Made by a program: the position numbers and the translations under genes. A model generated the notes under the pieces. The model searched no databases. It was given only the letters and a program-made list of their open reading frames with translations, and was not told where the DNA came from. From assembly GCA_023395575.1 (NCBI GenBank), contig JAEWZA010000317.1, forward strand, positions 1 through 9,727: a stretch of 9,727 bases of DNA, in the 5' to 3' direction. Positions within the stretch are counted from its first letter, which is position 1. The number at the start of each line of letters is the position of its first letter. This document shows positions 1 to 6,033 of this stretch, one piece after another. The DNA comes from Bacillota bacterium. Its GTDB lineage: Bacteria; Bacillota; Clostridia; Acetivibrionales; DSM-1351.

Positions 1-977
1 CCCTCACCTACCGACATAAGGTTGAAATCCCCTTCAATGGTATGTTTTAAACAGCTTGCTGCAACTGCAAACTCTATTGTTTCCTGTGGGGTAAAATTAT
101 TTAGCTGAGAGTAAATCAAACCTGCTCCGAAGGAGTCGCCCCCGCCTACTCTATCTACAATATGAACACTGTATATCTTTGAAAAGTAAAATTCCTTGCC
201 GTCATAAAGCATTGCTGACCAATTGTTGTCACTTGCTGAAATGCTTTCTCTTAAGGTAGTAGCCACCATCTTGAAACCATATTTCTGAACTAGTTTTTCT
301 GCAACCTGCTTGTAGCCATCATAGCTTATCTTTCCACCTGTAATATCTGTATTATCCGCCTTTATGCCGAATACCTTCTCTGCATCCTCTTCATTAGCAA
401 TGCAAACATCTATATACGGAGTTAATTTTGTAATAACCTCTTGTGCCTTTTCTGGTGACCAAAGATTCTTTCTGTAATTGAGATCAAAACTCACCCGTAT
501 TCCTTTTTCCTTCGCTTTCATACAGGCTTCAAGACAAATATCCGCTATACCACTACTAAGTGCTGGTGTTATCCCTGTAAAATGGAACCACTCTACATCC
601 CTAAATATCTCATCCCAGTCAAAATCCTTGGGTTCGGCTAATGATATCGCAGAAAACGCCCTATCATATATTACTTTTGAAGGTCTTTGTGATGCACCCT
701 TTTCCAGATAATACATACCTACTCTTGCTCCTCCTCTGGCTATACCAGATGTATCAACCCCATATTTTCTTAATGAATTTACAGCCGCCTGCCCAATCTC
801 ATGTGCCGGAAGCTTTGTAATAAACTTTGCATTTATTCCGAAATTCGAAAGAGAAACTGCTACATTGGCCTCTCCACCACCATAAGTTGCCTCAAAGGAG
901 TCAGCCTGTACAAACCGTAAATAGCCGTTTGGTGCCAGCCTTAACATTAATTCACCAAAAGTTACTACTTTTTTCAT
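1..977 (-). CDS. kdgK: 2-keto-3-deoxygluconate kinase (pfkB family), 3' end cut by the window edge
   Basis: Cytoplasmic sugar kinase that phosphorylates 2-keto-3-deoxygluconate with ATP to KDPG, the step before the aldolase in hexuronate breakdown. Reading from ATG at 977, 325 codons are present with no stop. By family length (about 340 aa) only some 15-20 C-terminal residues are missing. The pfkB fold is clear: GGGEANVAV at residues 33-41 (N-terminal signature, sugar binding), YYLEKGASQRPSKVIYDR at 89-106 (the KDG-binding stretch with conserved Tyr and Arg), FDLNYRKNLW at 164-173, and the C-terminal ATP/anion-hole motif RVGGGDSFGAG at 276-286 with Asp281 as the expected catalytic base. The ribosome site AGAGG (981-985) sits only 3 nt before the ATG, a short spacing, but the N-terminus KKVVTFGELMLRL fits the family. 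Last gene of the visible uxaC-eda-kdgK series, 174 bp after the aldolase. A related ribokinase-type function is the alternative; the neighbouring aldolase favours KDG kinase. Confidence 0.92.
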   Translation of the reverse strand, partial: MKKVVTFGELMLRLAPNGYLRFVQADSFEATYGGGEANVAVSLSNFGINAKFITKLPAHEIGQAAVNSLRKYGVDTSGIARGGARVGMYYLEKGASQRPSKVIYDRAFSAISLAEPKDFDWDEIFRDVEWFHFTGITPALSSGIADICLEACMKAKEKGIRVSFDLNYRKNLWSPEKAQEVITKLTPYIDVCIANEEDAEKVFGIKADNTDITGGKISYDGYKQVAEKLVQKYGFKMVATTLRESISASDNNWSAMLYDGKEFYFSKIYSVHIVDRVGGGDSFGAGLIYSQLNNFTPQETIEFAVAASCLKHTIEGDFNLMSVGE

Positions 978-1004
978 AGTCCTCTACCATCCTTTTATAC
1001 TAGT

Positions 1005-1046
1005 TTGCATATAATATCAATACCGTTTATATAGTCCAATATGCAA
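1005..1046. repeat. Inverted repeat TTGCATAT/ATATGCAA upstream of kdgK, operator candidate
   Basis: TTGCATAT at 1005-1012 and its exact reverse complement ATATGCAA at 1039-1046 are separated by 26 bp, 28 bp upstream of the kdgK start. The distal copy belongs to a 12-base motif (1035-1046) that recurs with one mismatch upstream of the aldolase gene (2151-2162). Spacing and location suit an operator or activator site; which protein binds is not known. Confidence 0.4.
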
Positions 1047-1151
1047 CATATCATCATAAGGTGTGCATACACTGTTCAGTTCAATGGCCACCAATAGATT
1101 TTTATGTTCCATGCTGATTTAATAATGTTTTGAATGCAATTTAGTTTACTA

Positions 1152-2123
1152 TTACTGTACTAAATGTATTGCAAAGCCACCCACCTCATTTTCAAGATAA
1201 ATAGCCTGTAATTTATTATTTGAATCATACTTTGCCGTCGATTGGTCAAATTTATATCCCTTGTTAGTAATGTAATTAACCGCCCTGTCAATATAATTTG
1301 TTTTAATTGCAATATGTCCATGCTTACCCTTATATGGTGTTTTCATAACCTCAATAATATTACCAGCAGAATTTCCTGCAAATATTGACGAGCTTCCATT
1401 GTAAAGGTCAAAGTTAAGCAATTTTGAAAAACTTACTGCAACTCCCCCCGCCTGTTCCTCGTTTTCACAATTAATACCCACATGGGAAATTTTAAAGCCA
1501 AGTATGCTCTCTATTGCTTCCCTTGCAAGAAGAGTTATTTTTTCAAAGTTTGCTTGCTTAATTAAATTTTCAGGTACCATCCAGCTTCCACCACAGGCAA
1601 TAACCTTTGAAAAGGAAAGGTAGTCTTTAATATTTGTTGCATCAATCCCTCCTGTTGGCATAAAGCTAATATTGCCATATGGCCCTGAAAGTGCTTTTAG
1701 CATTTTAACTCCACCTAATGCCTCTGCTGGAAAAAACTTGACTACGTCTAATCCAAACTCTATAGCCTGCTCGATGTCACTGGGATTAGAACAACCTGGA
1801 GTAATGGGAACTCCTTTTTTCACACAGTATTCCACTACCTTTGGATTAAAGCCCGGACTGACAATAAACTTCGCTCCAGCATTAATTGCACGGTCAGCTT
1901 GTTCTATAGTCAAAACTGTACCTGCACCCACAAGCATCTCAGGCAAGTTCTTTGTAATACGAGCTATTGCTTCTTCCGCCTGCTCTGTTCTGAAGGTAAT
2001 CTCTGCTGTGGGAATACCACCGTTACTTAACGCCTTCGCAAGCGGTACTGCCTTTTCAGCATCATTAATCTTTATAACTGGTACTATACCAATTAGCGAA
2101 ATTTTCTCTAGTACTTCATTCAT
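1152..2123 (-). CDS. eda: KDPG/KHG aldolase with fused C-terminal VOC (glyoxalase-fold) domain
   Basis: Cytoplasmic class I aldolase that splits 2-keto-3-deoxy-6-phosphogluconate into pyruvate and glyceraldehyde-3-phosphate; the family often also acts on 4-hydroxy-2-oxoglutarate. Residues 1 to about 208 are a complete Eda TIM barrel: GIVPVIKI 12-19, AEITFRTEQA 40-49 with catalytic Glu41 and Arg45, GAGTVLT 66-72, FIVSPGF 86-92, TPGCSNPSDI 108-117, VVKFFPAEALGG 127-138 with Schiff-base Lys129, FMPTGGI 154-160 and ACGGSWM 176-182. A classical Eda ends near residue 210. Here about 113 residues continue in frame (KISHVGINCENEEQ to the end AIHLVQ) and resemble a VOC-superfamily domain with possible metal ligands His214, Glu258, His270 and perhaps His320. 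The ATG at 2123 has a strong site AGGAGG (2132-2137), 8 nt upstream. It lies between uxaC (205 bp upstream) and kdgK. The aldolase role is secure; the role of the VOC part is unknown. Confidence 0.93.
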   Translation of the reverse strand: MNEVLEKISLIGIVPVIKINDAEKAVPLAKALSNGGIPTAEITFRTEQAEEAIARITKNLPEMLVGAGTVLTIEQADRAINAGAKFIVSPGFNPKVVEYCVKKGVPITPGCSNPSDIEQAIEFGLDVVKFFPAEALGGVKMLKALSGPYGNISFMPTGGIDATNIKDYLSFSKVIACGGSWMVPENLIKQANFEKITLLAREAIESILGFKISHVGINCENEEQAGGVAVSFSKLLNFDLYNGSSSIFAGNSAGNIIEVMKTPYKGKHGHIAIKTNYIDRAVNYITNKGYKFDQSTAKYDSNNKLQAIYLENEVGGFAIHLVQ

Positions 2124-2150
2124 TTCTTTTTCCTCCTAATAGTTGTCATA

Positions 2151-2162
2151 TCCTATATGCAA
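2151..2162 (-). promoter_or_regulatory. Motif TTGCATATAGGA in the eda leader, shared with the kdgK upstream region
   Basis: Read on the minus strand, TTGCATATAGGA lies 28 bp upstream of the aldolase start. The kdgK upstream region carries TTGCATATTGGA (1046 to 1035) in the same orientation, 11 of 12 identical. Shared spacing and orientation suggest a regulatory site common to the hexuronate genes. This is inference from repetition only. Confidence 0.35.
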
Positions 2163-2233
2163 AAATCTATTATCAATTGTTTATCTCACATTACAAAAAT
2201 TTATTACTCAACTAACTATAAAGCGCACCATAT

Positions 2234-2261
2234 AAGCAACGACTATACTTTCGAGTTGCTT
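2234..2261. repeat. Inverted repeat AAGCAAC/GTTGCTT in the uxaC-eda gap
   Basis: AAGCAAC (2234-2240) and GTTGCTT (2255-2261) form a perfect 7-bp pair around a 14-nt centre in the 205-bp gap between the uxaC stop and the eda start. A minus-strand TTGACA (2267 to 2262) overlaps its edge, but the only good -10 (TATAGT) follows after just 14 nt, so a promoter here is uncertain. It has no U-tract and is therefore not an intrinsic terminator. An operator or processing hairpin is possible. Confidence 0.3.
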
Positions 2262-2328
2262 TGTCAACTAACCATTGATAAGTTTGAGCTCCGATAGATT
2301 TGGGGTAGGAAAGGTCGAGTTCGCATTC

Positions 2329-3726
2329 TTACTCCACTAAGCCCAAATAGCATTGTATATTTTTATAGCATATCCCTTCAATCATTTCCTTTAGTATACT
2401 CTCATCATTTTCAAATTCACCGTTATCTATAAGTTCACCAATAAAGCTACATAGTATTCTCCTGAAATAATCATGTCTTACGTATGAGAGAAAGCTCCTA
2501 GAATCTGTCAGCATACCAACAAAGTATGCCAGCATACCTTGATTTGCAATTGATCTCAAATGTGAACTAATACCTTCCTTATGATCATTAAACCACCATG
2601 CCGCACCAAATTGAACCTTACCAGGTATCCCATCCTCAGTGTAGCAGTGACACAGCGTAGAAAGCACAAGGTTGTCTTTAGCATTTAATGAATACAGTAT
2701 CGTCTTTGGCAACTCTTTTGAGCTGTCCATGTCATTGAGTATTCTTGCTAATGGTTCTGCTATAGAAAAATCATTCATTATGTCAAAGCCAGTATCTGCT
2801 CCAATCCTGCTAAACATGGCTTCATTTGTATTTCTAAGAGCTCCTATGTGAAGCTGCATTACAAACCCCGCATTTCTATACTCTCTGGCTAAAAGCTTAA
2901 GAGTAAATACTCTATATTTCTCTGCCTCTTCAATTGATATTTTTTTACCTTGTAGTCTGTTAATGAATATATTTTCCACCTCTGCAGCACTTGTACTATT
3001 GTAAGTCATACATTCCAGGGAATGATCAGACAACAGGCACCCTACCTGCTTAAAGTATTCAATTCTATTCTTTAAAGCATTAATCATATCTTCATATGTC
3101 TCAATCTTAAGCTTGCTGGTTTGTGACAGCTTTTCAATATACTCAGTAAAGCCTTCCTTTAGAATATCCAATGCCTTATCAGGTCTAAATGTGGGAAGGA
3201 CTTTGAAGTTATATTTACCTTCTGTTTTTATTAGTCTATGATATTCAAGACTATCAATTGGATCATCTGTTGTGCAAATTAATTTAACCTTTGAATTTTC
3301 TATCATTTTTACAGGAGATAATTTCTCTGACTTTATCTTATCATTGCAAAAACTAAATAAACCTTCTGCATTGCTCTCTTTTAAAAACTCATCCACCTCA
3401 AAATAAGCTTTCAGCTCCATATTTGCCCAGTGGTAAAGAGGGCTTCCAATTAATCTCTCACAAATCTTTGCCCACCTTTTAAACTTTGATAATCCATCTT
3501 GAACACCTGTAATGAATTCTTCTGGAACTCCGGCATATCTCATTGCTCTCCATTTATAATGATCGCATCCAAGCCAAAGGGAAGCTATATCCTCGAATTG
3601 CTTATCTTCATAAATTTCTTTTGCAGAAAGATGGCAATGAAAGTCATAAACAGGAGCACTTTTTGCAAATTTTTCATATAATGACCTGGAGTTCTTGCCA
3701 CTTAGCATAAAATAATCATCCAGCAA
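2329..3726 (-). CDS. uxaC: Glucuronate (uronate) isomerase UxaC
   Basis: Cytoplasmic isomerase of the amidohydrolase-like TIM-barrel superfamily. It converts D-glucuronate to D-fructuronate and D-galacturonate to D-tagaturonate, the first step of hexuronate breakdown. The 465-residue product matches the usual length (about 465-470). Visible family motifs are YDFHCHLS at 27-34 with the metal-site pair His30/His32, WLGCDHYKWRAMR at 51-63, VLPTFRPDKA at 176-185, LLSDHSLE at 231-238, QLHIGALRNTN at 291-301, FGAAWWFNDHKEG at 373-385 and MLTDSRSFLSYVRHDYFRR at 405-423. The start is TTG: a good ribosome site GGAGGT (3733-3738) lies 6 nt before it, whereas the first ATG (residue 7) would be 24 nt away. 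It is transcribed divergently from the AraC-family gene and heads the catabolic series. No uxaB or uxaA partner is in view. Confidence 0.96.
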   Translation of the reverse strand: MLDDYFMLSGKNSRSLYEKFAKSAPVYDFHCHLSAKEIYEDKQFEDIASLWLGCDHYKWRAMRYAGVPEEFITGVQDGLSKFKRWAKICERLIGSPLYHWANMELKAYFEVDEFLKESNAEGLFSFCNDKIKSEKLSPVKMIENSKVKLICTTDDPIDSLEYHRLIKTEGKYNFKVLPTFRPDKALDILKEGFTEYIEKLSQTSKLKIETYEDMINALKNRIEYFKQVGCLLSDHSLECMTYNSTSAAEVENIFINRLQGKKISIEEAEKYRVFTLKLLAREYRNAGFVMQLHIGALRNTNEAMFSRIGADTGFDIMNDFSIAEPLARILNDMDSSKELPKTILYSLNAKDNLVLSTLCHCYTEDGIPGKVQFGAAWWFNDHKEGISSHLRSIANQGMLAYFVGMLTDSRSFLSYVRHDYFRRILCSFIGELIDNGEFENDESILKEMIEGICYKNIQCYLGLVE

Positions 3727-3732
3727 TGTAAT

Positions 3733-3738
3733 ACCTCC
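3733..3738 (-). promoter_or_regulatory. Ribosome binding site that fixes the TTG start of uxaC
   Basis: Minus-strand GGAGGT lies 6 nt upstream of the TTG at 3726-3724. This strong Shine-Dalgarno match supports TTG rather than the in-frame ATG six codons downstream. Confidence 0.8.
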
Positions 3739-3841
3739 AACTTAACAAAATTAATTATGCTTCAGCTTTCAGTTAAAAATTCTCCCGAACCTAGACTTTT
3801 TATGTGTGAAAGTTGATTTATATTAATAACTACATATATAA

Positions 3842-3869
3842 AGTATACTAATAATTTAGATAATGTAAT
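3842..3869 (-). promoter_or_regulatory. Candidate sigma-A promoter for uxaC
   Basis: On the minus strand, ATTACA (3869-3864, four of six to TTGACA), a 16-nt spacer and TATACT (3847-3842, five of six to TATAAT) point to uxaC. Transcription would start near 3835, giving a leader of about 110 nt. The weak -35 is typical of a promoter needing an activator, consistent with the divergent AraC-family gene. Position and regulation are inferred. Confidence 0.45.
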
Positions 3870-3905
3870 ATTGCTCTTATTGCTATTTGACTTGCAAAAA
3901 TTGCT
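3870..3905 (+). repeat. ATTGCT direct repeats in the divergent control region
   Basis: ATTGCT occurs at 3870-3875, 3879-3884 and 3900-3905. The last two copies are 21 bp apart, two helical turns, the kind of spacing AraC-family proteins use for half-sites. They flank the -35 of the distal plus-strand promoter and lie just upstream of the uxaC -35. The hexamer is not rare in AT-rich DNA (it recurs in the pckG leader), so this is a modest operator candidate. Confidence 0.3.
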
Positions 3906-3915
3906 GTGATAAAAT
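3887..3915 (+). promoter_or_regulatory. Candidate distal promoter for the AraC-family gene
   Basis: TTGACT (3887-3892), a 17-nt spacer and TAAAAT (3910-3915), each five of six to consensus. Transcription would begin near 3922, with a leader of about 130 nt to the araC start. A second and stronger-looking promoter lies downstream. Confidence 0.5.
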
Positions 3916-3959
3916 GTGTTCCATAACAGTATGCAAGAACTTTGCTTAATAGCTAGTCA

Positions 3960-3978
3960 TTAAAGGCAGAGGCTTTAA
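3960..3978. repeat. Near-palindrome TTAAAG-N7-CTTTAA upstream of the proximal araC promoter
   Basis: TTAAAG (3960-3965) and CTTTAA (3973-3978) are exact reverse complements around a 7-nt centre and end 5 bp before the -35 of the proximal araC promoter. The symmetry and placement suit a dimer-binding operator, but the binder is unknown; AraC-type proteins more often bind direct repeats. Confidence 0.3.
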
Positions 3979-3983
3979 CCTAA

Positions 3984-4011
3984 TTGACCTTAGCAAGCAC
4001 TATCTTATAAT
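3984..4011 (+). promoter_or_regulatory. Candidate proximal sigma-A promoter for the AraC-family gene
   Basis: TTGACC (3984-3989), a 16-nt spacer and a perfect TATAAT (4006-4011). Transcription would start near 4018, leaving a leader of about 37 nt before the ATG at 4055. It is the best promoter match in the divergent region. Confidence 0.65.
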
Positions 4012-4054
4012 CCCATTTTTATATAATTACATATAGAAAGAAGGCAGCCCACAT

Positions 4055-4939
4055 ATGAAAAAGAAGCATCATAGCTATCAAACTCGACAGTTTATGCTTT
4101 CTAAAGACTACGAAATATTTCACTATTCAGATACAAATATTGAGCATGTTAACCTGCACCACCACGATTTTTTTGAATGTTATTTCTTTATATCAGGCAA
4201 TGTAACTTATTTGACGGAAGGAAAAACCTATTCCTTAAAACCAGGCGATATTATCCTAATCAATTCAACAGAACTACATCAGGCAATTATTAATAACCAT
4301 AAAGTCCCATATGAACGAATTGTACTTTGGATAAACAAATCATTTTTAGAAAACTTATCTACAGATGAAACTAATCTTGCCAAATGCTTTGAGGATCCTA
4401 ATAAAGAAGCGGTTGTAAGAATAAGCTTTGAAATGCAGCAAAATATTAAGTCAATTCTTCAAAAAATTATTGCATTTGAAAATTATAAGGGCATTGGAAG
4501 CGACCTGCTCTATAAAGCATATATTATTGAGCTTTTAGTAAATATAAATATGCTTCTTTATGATAATAACAATAAACTTGACATAGACATTAAAAAAAAT
4601 AATTTAATTGACGAAATTATTCATTATATAAATAACCATTTAGATGAGGAAATCACAATTGATAATCTATCGGAGCAATTTTATTTAAGCAAGTACCATC
4701 TTTTACGGGAATTCAAAAAGTACTCAGGTACAACATTGCACAAATATATCGTTCAGAAAAAATTAATTCATGCCAAATATCTTATTTTAAATGGATTGCC
4801 TATTATTTCAGTATATGAGCAATGCGGCTTTGGGGATTATTCAAACTTTTTCAGAGCCTTTAAAGCTCAATATGGAGTAACTCCAAAGCACTATTATGAA
4901 TTAATGCGTAAAAACATCACTAAAACAATTAGTAATTAA
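4055..4939 (+). CDS. AraC-family transcriptional regulator (cupin sensor plus AraC HTH)
   Basis: DNA-binding regulator of 294 residues, the standard size for the two-domain AraC/XylS type. Residues about 20-90 form a cupin-like ligand-binding domain with HHHDFFECYFF at 35-45 and LKPGDIILINSTELHQ at 61-76. Residues about 185-285 form the tandem helix-turn-helix domain: first helix pair TIDNLSEQFYLSKYHLLREF 201-220, second ISVYEQCGFGDYSNFFRAF 251-269, closing with the family signature YGVTPKHYY 273-281. There is no signal peptide or membrane segment. It is divergent from uxaC across a 328-bp control region, so it most likely activates or represses the hexuronate genes, with a uronate or pathway intermediate as effector; that is inferred from position. 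The ribosome site (GAAGG, 4039-4043) is mediocre and rather far, 11 nt from the ATG. Confidence 0.9.
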   Translation: MKKKHHSYQTRQFMLSKDYEIFHYSDTNIEHVNLHHHDFFECYFFISGNVTYLTEGKTYSLKPGDIILINSTELHQAIINNHKVPYERIVLWINKSFLENLSTDETNLAKCFEDPNKEAVVRISFEMQQNIKSILQKIIAFENYKGIGSDLLYKAYIIELLVNINMLLYDNNNKLDIDIKKNNLIDEIIHYINNHLDEEITIDNLSEQFYLSKYHLLREFKKYSGTTLHKYIVQKKLIHAKYLILNGLPIISVYEQCGFGDYSNFFRAFKAQYGVTPKHYYELMRKNITKTISN

Positions 4940-5084
4940 CTTTGGCTAATTTTTACAAAGTATGGTGCAAAAATATTGAAACTATATGTTTTTATATCTT
5001 TTTATTTAAGATCAGCACTAATCTTGGAAACACTTAATTTTCATACTTTTTGAATAACTGAAAATACGCCAAATTAGCACAAAG
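4940..5084. repeat. Nested imperfect inverted repeats between convergent genes
   Basis: The 158-bp gap between the araC stop and the dehydrogenase stop carries two nested pairs. The outer pair is CTTTGGCTAATTT (4940-4952) with AAATTAGCACAAAG (5071-5084), matching apart from one extra base. The inner pair, AAAGTATG (4957-4964) and CATACTTT (5042-5049), is perfect. A small hairpin AAGAT/ATCTT (5008-5012, 5021-5025) lies inside. None shows a GC-rich stem plus a clean T-run, so termination is not assured. It may be a two-way terminator-like structure or the remains of a small inverted-repeat element. Confidence 0.35.
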
Positions 5085-5097
5085 AATTTTATGCTTG

Positions 5098-5850
5098 CTA
5101 GCCTTCCTTTTTCTTTTGCATGTGGTAAGCTATTTTAAGCAATAATTTTTCTGGTACAAATTTTTCAAAAAATGCTGCAAGCTTCATTGTCACACCTGGA
5201 ATAATAGTAAGTTTTCTTTTGAACATCTGCTTTATTGCGTAGTCTGCAACGTATTGGCTTGTCAATCCTCTTAGACTCATTTTAACATTTGCAGTATTAT
5301 TAAATTCAGTGTCAACAGGCCCAGGGCATAATGAACCTACATATACTCTGCTTCCTTCTCTGCGAAGTTCCTCATAAATAGCTTGTGTTAGTCTAAGTAC
5401 ATATGCCTTTGATGCATAATAGCTAGACAGTAATGGTCCCGGTAAAAAAGCAGCAGATGAAGCAACATTTAAAATATAACCTGAATTTTTTCTTTTAAAA
5501 TCCTTCAAAAATAGTTTTGTTAAAATATCGACAGCCTTAATATTTGTGTTTATTAATCTCATTTCATCATGAACATCTATCCTATCAAATGCTCCAAAAA
5601 TGCCAAAACCCGCATTATTTATCAAAATATCTATATCCTCATTTTTAACTTGCTCATATAGTTCAAAGCAAGATTCTTCTTTAGACAAGTCAAGACAAAT
5701 GGCCTTAACTTCTGTCGACAATGTACATTTAAGTTCTTCTAATCTTTCCAATCTGCGTGCTACTAAAATTAAATCGTAACCTTTTTTACTTAATATTATG
5801 GAAATATCACGCCCTATTCCCGAACTAGCTCCTGTTATTAATGCCTTCAC
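5098..5850 (-). CDS. Short-chain dehydrogenase/reductase (classical SDR), substrate unknown
   Basis: Cytoplasmic NAD(P)H-dependent oxidoreductase of 250 residues, the usual length for classical SDRs. The Rossmann glycine motif TGASSGIG is at 6-13, an acidic Asp in CLDLS at 52-56, NNAG at 78-81, catalytic Ser131 in NVASSAAF, Tyr144 and Lys148 in the YxxxK motif (SSYYASKAY 142-150), and CPGPVDTEF at 175-183. The basic ARR at 31-33 after the second strand suggests NADP(H). The C-terminal 40 residues (hydrophobic stretch 215-245, ending in lysines) resemble the YqjQ/DltE-like SDR group; no transmembrane helix is convincing. The start is GTG at 5850, preceded by GAGG (5861-5864) 10 nt away. It follows the pckG terminator and has its own promoter, so it is probably a single-gene unit. 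The substrate cannot be read from the sequence. Confidence 0.88.
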   Translation of the reverse strand: MKALITGASSGIGRDISIILSKKGYDLILVARRLERLEELKCTLSTEVKAICLDLSKEESCFELYEQVKNEDIDILINNAGFGIFGAFDRIDVHDEMRLINTNIKAVDILTKLFLKDFKRKNSGYILNVASSAAFLPGPLLSSYYASKAYVLRLTQAIYEELRREGSRVYVGSLCPGPVDTEFNNTANVKMSLRGLTSQYVADYAIKQMFKRKLTIIPGVTMKLAAFFEKFVPEKLLLKIAYHMQKKKEG

Positions 5851-5860
5851 TTTGTCATGT

Positions 5861-5865
5861 CCTCT
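5861..5865 (-). promoter_or_regulatory. Ribosome binding site for the GTG start of the dehydrogenase
   Basis: Minus-strand AGAGG lies 10 nt before GTG at 5850. An ATG between them (5858-5856) is out of frame and stops after three codons (ATG-ACA-AAG-TGA), its TGA overlapping the GTG. GTG is the only start that keeps the Rossmann strand and has a ribosome site. Confidence 0.6.
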
Positions 5866-5931
5866 TTCTGCAATTTTACTTAAACAGCTTTATTTTACTG
5901 CTATTATTGGCAATGTCACTTTTGCTATTAT

Positions 5932-5959
5932 TCTATAGCTATTCTCTAGATATTGTCAA
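5932..5959 (-). promoter_or_regulatory. Candidate promoter for the short-chain dehydrogenase gene
   Basis: On the minus strand, a perfect -35 TTGACA (5959-5954), a 16-nt spacer and TATAGA (5937-5932, four of six to consensus). Start of transcription near 5925 would leave a leader of about 75 nt. It begins immediately after the pckG terminator, which fits independent expression. Confidence 0.55.
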
Positions 5960-5960
5960 T

Positions 5961-6008
5961 ATAAAAGGAACTGCCATAAAACTAATTATTAGTTCTATGA
6001 CAGCTCCT
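5961..6008 (-). terminator. Intrinsic terminator of the PEP carboxykinase gene
   Basis: A hairpin with 20 consecutive pairs (6008-5989 with 5985-5966) and a 3-nt loop, followed by UUUAU on the minus strand, starts 25 bp after the pckG stop. The DNA arms differ at three positions, and all three become G:U pairs only in the minus-strand RNA, so the structure is built for that direction and belongs to pckG. Confidence 0.9.
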
Positions 6009-6033
6009 ACATAAAGTATTATATTAACTTCAA

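Noticed and set aside
1672..2139. 155-codon plus-strand open frame antisense to eda
   Set aside because: Mirror of the strongly supported aldolase reading frame; no ribosome site and no recognisable domain. The same applies to frames antisense to kdgK, uxaC, pckG and the tandem P-loop gene.
2239..2267. Promoter for eda starting with minus-strand TTGACA at 2267-2262
   Set aside because: The perfect -35 has its only good -10 after 14 nt; at 16-18 nt spacing the sequence is GC-containing and unlike TATAAT.
3758..3771. Catabolite-response (cre)-like sequence TGAAAGCTGAAGCA in the uxaC leader (minus strand)
   Set aside because: Ends fit the CcpA consensus, but the essential central CG and the following bases do not match.
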